From Tricholomella constricta (Eukaryota > Basidiomycota > Agaricomycetes > Agaricales > Lyophyllaceae), in contig JAACJP010000041.1 in NCBI GenBank assembly GCA_013368375.1, forward strand, positions 248,001-312,000: 64,000 nt of DNA. Reading direction: 5' to 3'. The notes beneath the pieces were generated by a model that was given only the letters and a program-made list of their open reading frames with translations, searched no databases and was not told the origin of the DNA. Shown here piece after piece: positions 43,525-54,463 of this stretch (within the stretch, counting starts at the first letter, position 1; each line of letters opens with the position of its first letter). The translations under genes were made by a program, and so were the position numbers.

Positions 43525-43997
43525 ATGAGGCGGTGGACACAGAGGTCCCTGCCCAAGGTGGACGGGGACACGACAAAAGCTCGCGCTGTAGATTCAGCAG
43601 TGCATGTAATTCAAAGGAATACACCCATTGTTGATATCTACGCCGTGGGCCGCGCACCCGCAACTACGAAGAACGGCGATGATGCAACGCTGTTGTGGCA
43701 CACAATCGAACTCCTTGGACCCGAAGGCATCAGCGTAAGCGTTGTGGCGACGTTTGACGACGGCACCATGGTCGGGGCGATGTGCAGTCAAGTCTTCGCC
43801 AAGATGAAGACACGTCTCAGCAATTGGGGGCCTCAAAGCGCAGGCTGCACATGGCTGACGGGAAGGTGGTGCGCGCAGAAGCGGTGTGGTATGGAGATAT
43901 ACGAATCGCGGGCATGCAGGCGAAGGGCGCGTTTGAGGTTTTCGACAGCGGGGGCAGCTGGGAGTTCCTCTTCGGTAAACCTCTCATGCTGGCCTTT
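43525..43997 (+). pseudogene. Element C protease region, frameshifted
   Basis: In frame with gag after its stops. Contains VVATFDDGTMVGAMCSQVF, a plausible aspartic-protease active-site loop. The frame then shifts at the run of five G near 43827-43831 and continues as MADGKVVRAEAVWYGDIRI and FEVFDSGGSWEFLFGKPL. It is cut at 43997 by the LINE fragment and resumes at 45107 (DAVHHYRLDEIQIEG). Confidence 0.65.
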
Positions 43998-45094
43998 TTT
44001 TTTTTTTTTTTTTTTAAAATCAAAATTATCGTGTTAGAGGCGCTTTGCGCCTATGGTACACGGCACTTGCGAACAGGTATCTACATGCTATGAGAGCCAC
44101 GGGATGCAACTCCCCCCCGATAAGATAAGCGGAGAAAGAGAGAGCCGGTGTATCCAACACCGTTTTAGGCTGCGCTCCCCTGGTAAAACCTGAGAGGGAC
44201 GATGTTGGGGGGGGGTCCATGGATGTTTGTCAGCAACGAAGGCCCGCAGAGCGGGTGAGGGGTGAGACGAGCAGCACAGTTGTGCACTCAGACCGAGAAG
44301 GAACTGGATTAAAGTTGAAGGTGTCGGTGAGGCTAGGACTGTGTGCCGTGTGAGTCGGAGAATTAGTTGGGTTTGTATGATAGGTAGGGCTCAGGGAGCA
44401 TCGCGGGGATGTCTAGACGTGGTGGAGGAGGGGGTTGGGGCGTTGGATGGGGCGGCGAGCGCGGGTGTTCCTTTCGCGGGCACGTTCAGCGACGAGACAG
44501 CGAGCCGATTCGGCCGCCGTCTTGAAGCGTCTCGTGGCATGGATGTACCTGAGGAGATGCCTAAGCGCATCGGGGCTCGACAGTAAGTAGGAAATAGACT
44601 CAGCTTTTCGTTTGAGATTCCGGCGTAAGTGGAGGTGGCGTTCGTGTTCATAATGTGGACATTCCAGCAGGAAGTGGCGGACCGTTTCCACGGTGATGCC
44701 AAGGCAGTGGGGACACGAGGGTGTTTCCGAACGACGTATGCGGAAGAGGTGTTGGTTGAGAGGGGAGTGGCCGGTGCGTAGTTGGGCGACGATTGCGGAG
44801 CGCTTGCAGTCGAGGAATTCGACTAATTTGAGGAACTTTTTGGATGGCAGGGTTTTGTCGATGGCGTTGATGGCAGGGAAACGGGGTGACTTCCTCCATC
44901 GTTTCCGCCACTGCACGCGTAGGGCGGCCAGGTGTTCTTGACAGAGGGCGGGGATGCTGGCAGGGAGGGGCTTGTGCCGGAGGGCTGGAGGCGCCCTGCG
45001 CGGCGATCTTGGCGAGCTCATCGGCACATTCATTGGGGGTGAAGTCGACGTGTCCTGGTGTCCAATGGATCCGGAGATCGATGACTCTGCGGGT
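43998..45094 (-). mobile_element. 5'-truncated LINE insertion in element C
   Basis: A minus-strand LINE 3' fragment. On the + strand it starts with a run of T (43995-44015), i.e. its poly(A) tail, and ends at 45094. The 12-bp sequence ATGCTGGCCTTT is present on both sides (43986-43997 and 45095-45106), a typical target duplication from target-primed reverse transcription. It carries only the last coding part: the end of an RNase H domain (RIHWTPGHVDFTPNECADEL) and the C-terminal CCHC-type motif (CPHCLGITVETVRHFLLEC). Removal restores the element C frame (KPLMLAF to DAVHHYRLD). Confidence 0.88.
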
Positions 45095-45106
45095 ATGCTG
45101 GCCTTT

Positions 45107-48100
45107 GACGCAGTCCATCACTACCGTCTCGACGAGATCCAAATCGAAGGGGAGGGCATCGTAGCAACTCTACGCAATGAAAACCCCAACGGACAGCCAC
45201 TAGAATGCAAGCCAACACCAGATACTACACAGGAAGAGCAGGGAAACACAATGGGGGGTCGGGCGCAGACCACTGAGGTACCCCCCTCAAGGCAAGTGCA
45301 CAATCAACAGCAGTCAAGCGATGTACCGGAGGGACTCGTTGACAAGCAGGGCACACAGAACACGCAGAACGACGTGATGCAGCGGGCACCGGAGCACGTA
45401 TCGCTGCAAGAGAAGCAGGGGGAAACAAAGAATATCCCGCAGAGCAGCAACATGCAAGGCGAGAGCGAAGTCAGGAGGGCGGGGACGAACAAAGCGCTAG
45501 CGCGACGAAGGAAGCAGCGTATTGGGATGTGACACATCTTACAGACGAAGAGCGCTAAGCAACTGGGGGGAACACGAACACCCCCCTCGAGGGGAGTACA
45601 GCGCATTCAACAATGTGAAACTGTTCAACACAGAACTGACAAGCCCGAAGTTACAGCAACGATGACAGTGACAGACGTACACCATGTCGCTGACGACTAT
45701 AGCGCAGTACCCAACATCGGAGCAGACATCCCAGTCGACGAACTCGGGAGCAGCGAAGGCGGGTTGTTCATGCGGAAGACGGATCCGTTCAACAAAGTGC
45801 GCGTAGCGGAGATCCTGAACTGCGTGAAGATTGGAGACGATCTATCTGAAAGCAAACGCGAGCGGGTGCGGGCACTAGTCACAGAATACGCCGACGTATT
45901 CGCGCTGTCCGTTGGGGAGGTATTCCCGATCGAAGGAGCAGTGCACAGGCTCAACGTGCCACCCAACGCTAAGTTCTTCACAAAAATTCGTCAGAAGCCT
46001 CTCACCCCGCCCCAACGCCAGTACCTACACGGGAAGATTGACGAGATGCTCGAGGCGGGGATTATAGAACTGTGCAGCCCGAACGACGTCAAGTGTGTTT
46101 TGCCAACGACTCTGGCGCAAAAGGCTCACCAGGGCGCCGGACTCACGCTGGAGGAATTACAACATCGAGTCAATGAACAGTGCATCATCAACGGGTTCGA
46201 ACCACAGTTTCAGCTGGCACCAAGACAAGAACCCACACCGAACGACGAGGCACCGAGCAATTCACCGAAGTGGAGAATCTGCCAGAATTTCGGAGAAGTC
46301 AACAAGGTCACCGTCATTGCGCCAATGCTGCAAGGCGATATTCGCATGAAGCAGCAGAAGCTGAGTGGTCAATGTTGGCTGTCTTTATTTGATTTCGCGT
46401 CGGGGTTCTATGCAGTAGAAATGGCGGAGGAGTCCAAACCTTACACAGCCTTTTACGTCGAAGGGCAAGGTTACTTTTGGTATCGGCGCATGCCTTTCGG
46501 CTTAACGGGCGCACCGTCAACGTTCGCAGATGTGACGGCGGGCTGCCTGCACAACCTCATAGCGCAGGGCGTCATCGAACTCTTTGTCGATGACGGCGGC
46601 ACAGCGTCTAATGAATTCGAAGACATGATGTCAAAACTGACACAACTATTCACCAGAGCATGCGACAAGAAATTGTCAATCTCAGCAGCAAAGTCAGAAT
46701 TCTTTGTCTCGTCGGGAGTTTTTGCAGGAGCTTCAGTAGGCAAAACGGGCGTGCAACCGGACTTGACAAAACTGACGGCCATCGTCAATTGGGGAACTCC
46801 ACAAGACGCGATGAATTTGGCTGTGTTCTTGGGTCTTACAGGCTGGTTTTGAGACCTAATCAAAGGTTATGCGCGGGTGGAGAAACCGTTACGTGATCTG
46901 CTATGCAATGTGGAGATGCCGCCAGGATGCTCAAAGTCGGTATACCGCAGGGTAATGATGAATTGGGAGCTCCAAAGCAGATGGAAGGTGCATCACGAGG
47001 AGGCCTTCATGGAACTCAAGCGGCTTCTCACGTCAGAGCCCGTGCTGAGAGCGCCGAAGTGGGATGGCACCCACTTCATAATCACCAGCGACGGTTGCCA
47101 AGACGCGTTCGGAGCAGTACTTCCGCAGGAATTCACGACGGAACTGCCGGCAGGAAAAAACGTAACAAAGTTGCACCCGCTGGGGTTCACGTCCAAACGG
47201 GGTTCACGTCCAAACGCACCTCGCGGGCTGAAGGGAAGTACAAGCCCTTCTCGTTGGAGTTTGCTGCGCTCAAGTTTGCTCTTGACAAGTTCTCCGATAT
47301 TGTGTGGGGTTTCCCCGTGGAGGTGGTAATGGACTGCCAGGCGCTTCGAGATGTCCTCACCAACGACAAGCTTAGCGCCACGCACGCGCTGGCGCGACAG
47401 CATCCTGGCCCACCAAATCGTAGACATACGTCACGTACCCGGGCGCACGAACGTCGTCGCAGACGGCCTCAGCAGAGCGGCGGAAGGAAGACCGAACACA
47501 CCAGGGGATGGCAACGACTGGACCGTCAGCGAAGACTGGGAAGCCGTAACGGGGCTTGCGCACGATATATTCCAGGTAGCGAACATGTCCGACACTGACA
47601 CACTACGCTACAGGTTTGCCGACAAACCAATTTTCAAGGAGGTCATCGATTTGCTGCGGGAGCTCGATGAGGGCAAAACGTTGCGGGAGTGTCAACGTGC
47701 GAAACACAGGGCTATGGACTACATGATAGATGGCGACCGGCTTTACAAGGTGGGGGGAGGACCCAAGGCGAGGGCGAAAGCAAGGGTAGAGTGCGTCACG
47801 CGTGAGGAGGCTACCGAAATGGCCCGCCAAGAGCACCTGAAGGGCGGACACTGGGGACGAGACGCCGTGAAACGGAGGCTGACAGACACGATCTGGAGCC
47901 CAGGGCTCGACGCATCAATCATCGACGGAATAAAGGGCTGCGGACGCTGCAAGAACTTCGGGGGTACGCACCTGCATTCCTTATTGAACCCAATTACACG
48001 CAGACATCCATTCAAACTTCTCGCTGGAGACTACCTTTCCCTGCCAGTGGGAACGGGGGGATTCCAGACAGTCGGGCTCTATCTAGACACTTACTCCCAA

Positions 48101-49084
48101 CATGTATGGGGACACAAGTTCAAAACAGCTGGTACGGCGAAGACGACGATCAGCTCACTAGAACAAATCTTCGAAGACTTCGCACCTTCGGAAGCGCTCA
48201 TGGTGGACGGAGGAAAGCATTTCGACAACAAGGACGTCAGAGAGTTCTGCGGGAAGTGGGGAACAGAAGTGCATGTTGTTTCGGCCTATTCACCGTGGGT
48301 GAACGGGCTGGTCAAAGGTACGAACAAACTCCTGCTCCATGTCTTGAAACGACTCTGCGCTCCCGACTTAGGCGAGGACGAGTGCACCGCCATGTCACTA
48401 GCAGACCTGCCAAAGACGTGGCCCAAGTACCTCAACGAGGCCATTTGCATATTGAACTGGTGACTATTACCGGCGTTCAACCACACGCCGAAGGAGCTCC
48501 TACTCGGCCTCGTCGTGGGCACACCGAAGTCCAACACGGAGGAAAGCACGTCAGTGCTGAAAACGGACGACGTCAACATGCAGCTCGCCTACGCAGCTCA
48601 ACAACGTCTCGATGGCTACGCCGTGGCAGTAGCGCATGCAGTCAAGCGAAAGACGACATTTGACAAACGGGTGATCGCCAAAACCGGTAAAGAGATAACA
48701 TTTCGCAGAGGCCAGCTAGTACAGGTTTATCGGAACGACCTCGACTACACATTCAAAACGGAACGAAAACTACTACCGAAGTGGTCCACACCCCATCGCA
48801 TCAAAGATCGAATAGTTAATTCCTACACCCTCAAAACGCTCGAAGGGATGGCGCTGAATGGGAGGTTCAGCGCCAGACGGTTGCGCGAGTTCATCGCCAG
48901 AGAAGGAACGGAGCTTGCGAAGACACAGGCAGAGTTGATGCAACGGGTCGACAAGGAGGAGCTTGAGAGGGAGAGAGCCGAAGGGGAAATGGTCCAGGAG
49001 GAAAGGGAGAGGGAAGAGGCAGAGGCCGGTTGGGAAACAGAGGAGGAGGAAGAAGGGATGGAAAGCGACAGGGATGCCGCTTGA
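45107..49084 (+). pseudogene. Element C pol: reverse transcriptase, RNase H, integrase
   Basis: After a linker, the reverse transcriptase begins at about 45662: ALVTEYADVFALSVGEV, KPLTPPQRQYLHGKID, then an unusual ~65-residue insertion before WRICQNFGEVNKVT. LFDFASGFYAVEM, MPFGLTGAPSTFADV and LFVDDGG follow. A TGA at 46850 interrupts it. RNase H has VTSDGCQDAFG-like sequence and a 17-bp tandem duplication near 47175-47215 that shifts the frame. From 47351 the integrase has the HHCC finger (HLKGGHWG...GCGRCKNF), LAGDYLSL, LMVDGGKHF and NGLVKGTNK, where Lys (48314-48316) replaces the catalytic Glu. Another TGA occurs at 48461. The C terminus (QLVQVYRNDLDYTF, SARRLREFI) is open to 49084. Confidence 0.8.
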
Positions 49085-49100
49085 TTCGGGGGGGGGCACA

Positions 49101-49281
49101 TGGAGTAGCGCCCCCGCGCCACCCCAGAAGGGCGCAGAAGGCTTGTTTGTGCTTGTTTGGCTACAGCTTCCAAGACTTAGTCAGCAGGAGATAGCATTTG
49201 GGGGGAATGGCCTGAGCAATCCCCCAGCAAATAAAGTCATTCCACTACGAAGTACAAAGCAAGGCAACTACGACTACTCCA
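49101..49281 (+). repeat. 3' LTR of element C
   Basis: 181 bp with intact TGGAGTAG and CTACTCCA ends. Preceded by a G-run (49088-49096) that can serve as the polypurine tract. Confidence 0.85.
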
Positions 49282-49285
49282 CCGT

Positions 49286-49590
49286 ATATGTAGGTCGACG
49301 CAATCACTTGGAGGGAGCCGGGGCTCCCTTGAAGCGCTCAATGCGCAGGTAATAATGGCTACAAGGCCGATGTTAGTGGGTTATAAGTATGTAAGTATGG
49401 TAAGGGGGGGTCCACTGTCCGCGCGGTATGGAGTCTTCGCGTGTAGGGGCCTTGCCTGTATTAGGGTTAACATCAGCGTAATGGGAGAGGATTCAGGAAA
49501 GCAGCGTCTGGTCTGGTCCTTGTGGTCTTATGCGCAGTCTTCGAGGTCATCTCAGGGTGGGAGGGTGAGGTCGCCGAAGACCGAACGGAA
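49286..49590. other. Probable 3' untranslated region of the large LINE
   Basis: Lies between element C and the LINE stop codon. No poly(A) tract (T-run on the + strand) was found, so the exact LINE end is not visible. No gene. Confidence 0.35.
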
Positions 49591-52500
49591 TCAGCCTGAG
49601 GTGGCAATAAAGTCGAACAGCGCAGGGAAATTCTCGGCTTTAGATAGTAGCTTGTGTATAGAGCGTGTGGCCTGTTTGGCTTGTGTTCGGAGTGTGTTCC
49701 CGGCATTCCGGTGCAGGCATTCCATCAGGTAGTGATGTACTGTTTCGGGTGATTCACAACAGGCTGGGCATGTCGGGGACTCCGCTTTCTTGATGCAGAA
49801 GAGGTGGGCAGCCAGGGGGGCGTGTCCCGTCGTCAGCTGTGTTAGGAGGCTGCCGTGCTTTTGGGGCAATTTCTGAATTTTTTGAATGTATTTCTTTGAC
49901 GGGGCAGTTGCTGGGACGGTATTTCGCATTCGCGAGAACTGGGGGGACGTTGTCCAAATGGTCATCACAGCAGCTTTGAGTTTAACATAGTATGCCTGCC
50001 ATATCACTGATTTGCTCCAGGGGAGGGGGGCCTGGAGGAGGGAGGGGAGTACCGCGGCGCCACTGACCATACCTTTCGCTGCTTCCTTGGCCAATTCATC
50101 TGTTGGATCATTACCTTTGTTTTCTGAGTGCCCCCGGATCCAGTATATGGTAATCCACATCCAGCGGTGCTTCTTCCAGGTTTCCAGCAGGTCCTCGTGG
50201 AAGGCGTCCACGATATAGTGTCCGGGCTTCGGCACCATGAGTCCCGTGGCTCGGATCGCGGCTGACTGTTGATATATATCAAGGCTTCCAGTACGTCGTG
50301 CTCCCGTTGTATTAGTTTGAGGCCAAGGAGGGCCCCCACGCACTTGCCTTCGTAGACGGTGTGGGCCTTCACCGATCCCAGTCTGTACTTCATCGTCGAC
50401 TTCACTCTTCCTTCCCTGTACAGCGCCGCCGCTGCCCCTATCTTCCCGTCTAACCCCGATCCATCCGTAAACACCTTCACCGCCGCTCCATCTTCCTCCT
50501 CAATCCTCCGTGCTTCGTTCTCATCTTCTTCTATCACCGTCTTTACCATTGACACCCATTTGGGGTGGTGCCTCACTGCTTGAATTTTTTCGATGGTGTC
50601 CGGCGTGATCTTGTAAGTGCCCATTAGCTTGTGCATTGGGTGGGGGTGTCTCTTTATGTGTCTTTGAGCTGCATTGTGTACTGCCTCGTGTAGGGGGTGT
50701 GACTTGGGAAGGGTTGCCAGGTGTAGCGCTGCTCTGTGGCAATGTTTGTCGACAAGGAGATGGGATGGGATGAGCCCTGCCAGGGCGTCGAGGGCGGTGG
50801 TGGGGGTTGATTGCATTGCCCCCGTCGTCATGATGGCCGCTCTGCGTTGGATTCCCGCCAGTTTATTAATGATTGCACGTCCGCTCTTCTTTACTGAGGC
50901 TGTCTCGGACTGGCGTCGGGGGGGGAGAGATATATGTCCGCCGCATACAGGATCCTTGGCACTGCAATGGCGATGTATAGCTGCCTTACATGAGGTGCCG
51001 AAACACCTTTCGTTACCCGAGCTAGCCGTCCGAACTGGATCATCCAGTCATGACCTTTGGCGAGTGCCGCTGCGCACTGCTCCTTCCATTGCAGGGCATT
51101 GTCGATGATGACACCCAGGAATTTGGCACTGGTCTTTGACTCTATACGGTGGCTGCCTAGCACTAGTGGCTGGCGTGGGGTGGGGACTCTTTGGCGTGTC
51201 AGGAAGGTGTGTGGTATAAGCTTTCGGGTGAGGTCAAGTAGTTGGAACTTGTTAGGGCGACCTCCGAGCAGAGCTTAGTTGTACTGGCAGAGGGGAATCC
51301 AATGTTATATTAGGTACGATAAGAGAGCGTAAGTAAACCTACCTGGCAGAGGGGAATCCAATGAGAATAGAGTAAAGGATTCCCCCATGTCAGGAGGACG
51401 GCTATATACGAGTATGATACGTGAGGGCCGGCTCTCTGGGGTGTATGGCACGTAATTGATAACGGGTGGGCAGCGGCGCGTGTATGTACACGTTCCCGAC
51501 GCTGTCCGATCCTCATGGCTCAGGGTGCAGGCACGAGGTCGGGCGACCGACGTCGGGATATCGGGCGTCGGAATCGGGATGTCGGGTGTCGGGATCGGGC
51601 GCACGCTGGAAGGGGAGGTAGCGACAGGAATGTATAAGTATGTACACCGACGCTTGGGTTGGAGCGTCGGGGTCGGGAGCGATTGCACGTGTCGGGGGAC
51701 AGTCGGTGAGCGTCGGAGGGCGTGAACGGGCGTTCCCCTAACAGAACTTATCAATTCTGAATTCGCAGTTGTGGTCTCTAGCCCATCGGAGGACCCCCCG
51801 GTCCCTCTCCATGACGTCGAGCAGGGTGTCGTGTGTCTGTCCGAAGTTTTGTTTGACTGCTATTACTGCTGCATCGTCGACGAAGAGCAGCATGCTCTCG
51901 CCCTTGGCCTGCTTGGGGACTTTCAGGAGGCCGGAGTTATAAATTATGTAGCAGATGACTGAGAATGGGTCGCCCTGGTCGAGCCCGCTCTCGATCACAA
52001 ACTGTTCGGTGGTGTGGTCATCAAATACCAGGGTGGTCTCGTGACCGCCCAGGCGTAGGATCATCCAATCCGTGTACTCATGTGGTATCCCCCGACATCT
52101 CATCTCGTGTATCAGGTGGTCAATCGCCACGCTGGGGAAGGCTCCTTTGACATCGAGGAAGAGGACGGAGGCCACCTGTCCCTTTCGCCACGCGTCCTTG
52201 ACTGTCTTTGTGAGCAGGTGTAGGGAGTCGGTGGTGGTGCGGCCCGGTCGCACCCTGAAGTGGTTGGCCGGGAGGATGCCCAGCTTCTCCGACATCACCA
52301 CTATATCTTCCGTCATGCAGCTGTTCATCAGTCTGGCTAGTCCGCTTGAGAGTACGATGGGTCGCCATGCGGAAGGGGAGGAGTAGTCAGGTTTACCGGG
52401 CTTCTTGATGACGAGCGTCTCTGTGAGCGCCCAGTCCTTAGGGTAGTACTGTATGTTGTGGGTGGCTCAGAATATAGGCCCCAAATGTGGGATGATTAGT

Positions 52501-53111
52501 TCCCGGGTGTTCAGCACGAGCGAGTTTGGTACAGTACCGCTCCTGGTGGCCTTGTGTGGTTTCATCTTCCAGATTGCTCGGTCGATCTGCTTGTTTGTGA
52601 TGTTCTGGAACTCCCATTTCGGTGCTGGGTAGGCATATCAGGCCGGGACAGATGATTGCTGTGGTTTTCCCGGGAAGAAAGCCCGGAAGAGCAGGTCCCC
52701 CTTGCTCCTGTTGTCCGCCGCCTCCTCCAGTACTGCCCGTGTTGTTTGGGCTTTTACCTGTAGTGTTGGGATCCGTGACCGACCAGCATCCGACGCAGGC
52801 CCCGTCACCAAGCGACTAGCAATCCAGACACTCGTCTCATCGAGGCCTTCGAGCCATTCCGCCCAGTGTTCGGCCTTTGTGGTCTGTATCAGCTCCGAGT
52901 ATGTGTTCCGCTGCTGTCGGTACTGTTCATGGACCGGGTGGCCAGGGGTCATCCGGTTGTTCCCCGACTTGTTTGCAAGCTTTCGGGTGGCCGACTTCAT
53001 AGCTTTCAGCTCGGTTGTCCACCATCGTTTCATGAAGGGCGAAGGCTTTGTCATGGGGACGTGTTCTGCTATGGCTTCCTGTAAGATTGTGTTCATGTAT
53101 GAATGACTCAA
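49591..53111 (-). mobile_element. 5'-truncated Tad/jockey-like LINE with RNase H, interrupted by a solo LTR
   Basis: On the minus strand, 53111 to about 52340 covers the segment between endonuclease and reverse transcriptase; the endonuclease itself is absent. The reverse transcriptase shows KKPGKPDYSSPSAWRPI, VLFLDVKGAFPSV, GLDQGDPFSV and LLFVDDAAVI. An LTR at 51250-51743 then interrupts it, and the frame continues exactly on the other side (FRIDKF to QLLDLTRKL). RNase H follows (KVFTDGSGLDGKIGAAA, YEGKCVGALLGL, then IYINSQ where Asp is expected, codon 50268-50270). The C-terminal zinc motif is CPACCESPETVHHYLMEC. A TGA at 52467 and a one-base frameshift near 50262 confirm decay. Confidence 0.85.
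51250..51743 (-). repeat. Solo LTR of the element A family
   Basis: 494 bp with TGTTAG and CTAACA ends, closely similar to both LTRs of element A. Flanked by a perfect 5-bp duplication GAACT (51245-51249 and 51744-51748). No internal element sequence, so the insertion has been reduced to one LTR by recombination. Compared with the other copies it lacks about 20 bp near 51675. Confidence 0.92.
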
Positions 53112-54463
53112 AGTGAAAAGGAGAGAACAGTCAGAGAGGGCAGGCAGGACACGAAAATAAATGGTGCCGTGAGCAACACGCTACGCGAAGCAGTAAGGAA
53201 TGAATATCCCTAAGGATAAAACCAAAAACAGCTCACTCAGAGAAGGGAGGTCAAGAACGAGAATCCCAGGGGGAGCAATATGGCCACATCATTCTTCTAG
53301 GTGAGAGAAGGTTTTGTATTCATAAACATCCAAAATCATGCGTGATTGATGTGTCACTGCACGCTATTCCCAAAGCGCGCAGCGCTTTGTTTGGGAATGT
53401 TTTGATGCGCACTGTGATGCGCCGTGTCGCCAGGTTTGGCCGCATTGGACTAGCGTAAATAAAACTTTAAACCACGATTAAACTCAATAAATCAAGATAC
53501 ATCATGGCTCATATGTTATGTTGGTGCACTATGAAGGATCGGGAAAATTGGTCGATCGCTGTAATCGATGTTGCGTTTCACAGCTCTTTCTTCGTAATAT
53601 TACCTGACCTTTCTTCAATGTTCAACGTCAACGCTGATGGGTTTGTTTGATACAGCAATTGCCTATATACACCGGAAGGAAGCACCCAGTCCAACCCAGT
53701 TACCAGCCTCGAAGCGTTGAGCGGTGCCATGTTGCTGGTCATCGACACAGACGACGGTAATAACTCGTGCGATGGCACTAGATTTCTCTCGAATATCCAG
53801 TAAGTACCGTGGGGGCAGCATGCAGTCATCGTTTCGCTTTCCGTCGGACGCGGTAAACTAATTTATCATTGCACATGGGAAATGGGCCTGCCCTCCCTCA
53901 CAACCATCTAATCGGGGTATTGCGCCAGTCTTTGAATTCCTGACAATCTTCTGATGAGCTCTCAGCTCTTATTTATCACGATCTAGGGCACAGGTGACAG
54001 CAGGAGGAAACCCGAGGACACCCGCCAGATATATCTGGAGACGATTCAAATCTAGATCACGACCAATAGCACCCATTAAATCTAGCATGGTTGCAAAATA
54101 TAAATAGTACAAACTGCGCGCGTGAAGGTTAAAAGTTTTCTGATGGTAAAAGACTGCTTAAAGTATTCGAATCAACCAAAGTCACAGTGAAGTGTGGTGA
54201 TGAGATACAATTAGTTTGGATTGTGGTAATATCGAAACAAGTGTTATGTGTTGCGAGCTCCAATGGATAAAGAATGTTACTACAGGAGCATCAAGCGATC
54301 GAGGGGACTGCGCCGTTATACAGGCAATGTTGAATGGATGGATCAATCAGAAATGCGGGACGAAACCAAAAAATAAAGGAAGCCAGCAAGACGAGGAATA
54401 CTTAGGGTTTTATACCAACGAAGATGCTAAGGTAGTATGTCAACGGCAAGAAATATACTAGAA
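53112..54463. other. Intergenic region between the transposon block and the GATA gene
   Basis: No gene recognised on either strand. It presumably includes the 3' end of the GATA gene transcript. Confidence 0.45.

Larger units (their letters stand above)
41747..49281 (+). mobile_element. Element C: divergent Ty3/gypsy-type LTR retrotransposon, decayed
   Basis: LTRs at 41747-41933 and 49101-49281 with an 8-bp terminal inverted repeat (TGGAGTAG to CTACTCCA, shortened to TGGTAG in the left copy). CCGT is duplicated on both outer flanks (41743-41746 and 49282-49285). Order on the + strand is Gag, protease, reverse transcriptase, RNase H, integrase. The frames are broken by three TGA stops, a protease frameshift, a 17-bp tandem duplication in RNase H and an inserted LINE fragment (43998-45094). 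The reverse transcriptase uses FVDD and is clearly different from those of A and B. Confidence 0.85.
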
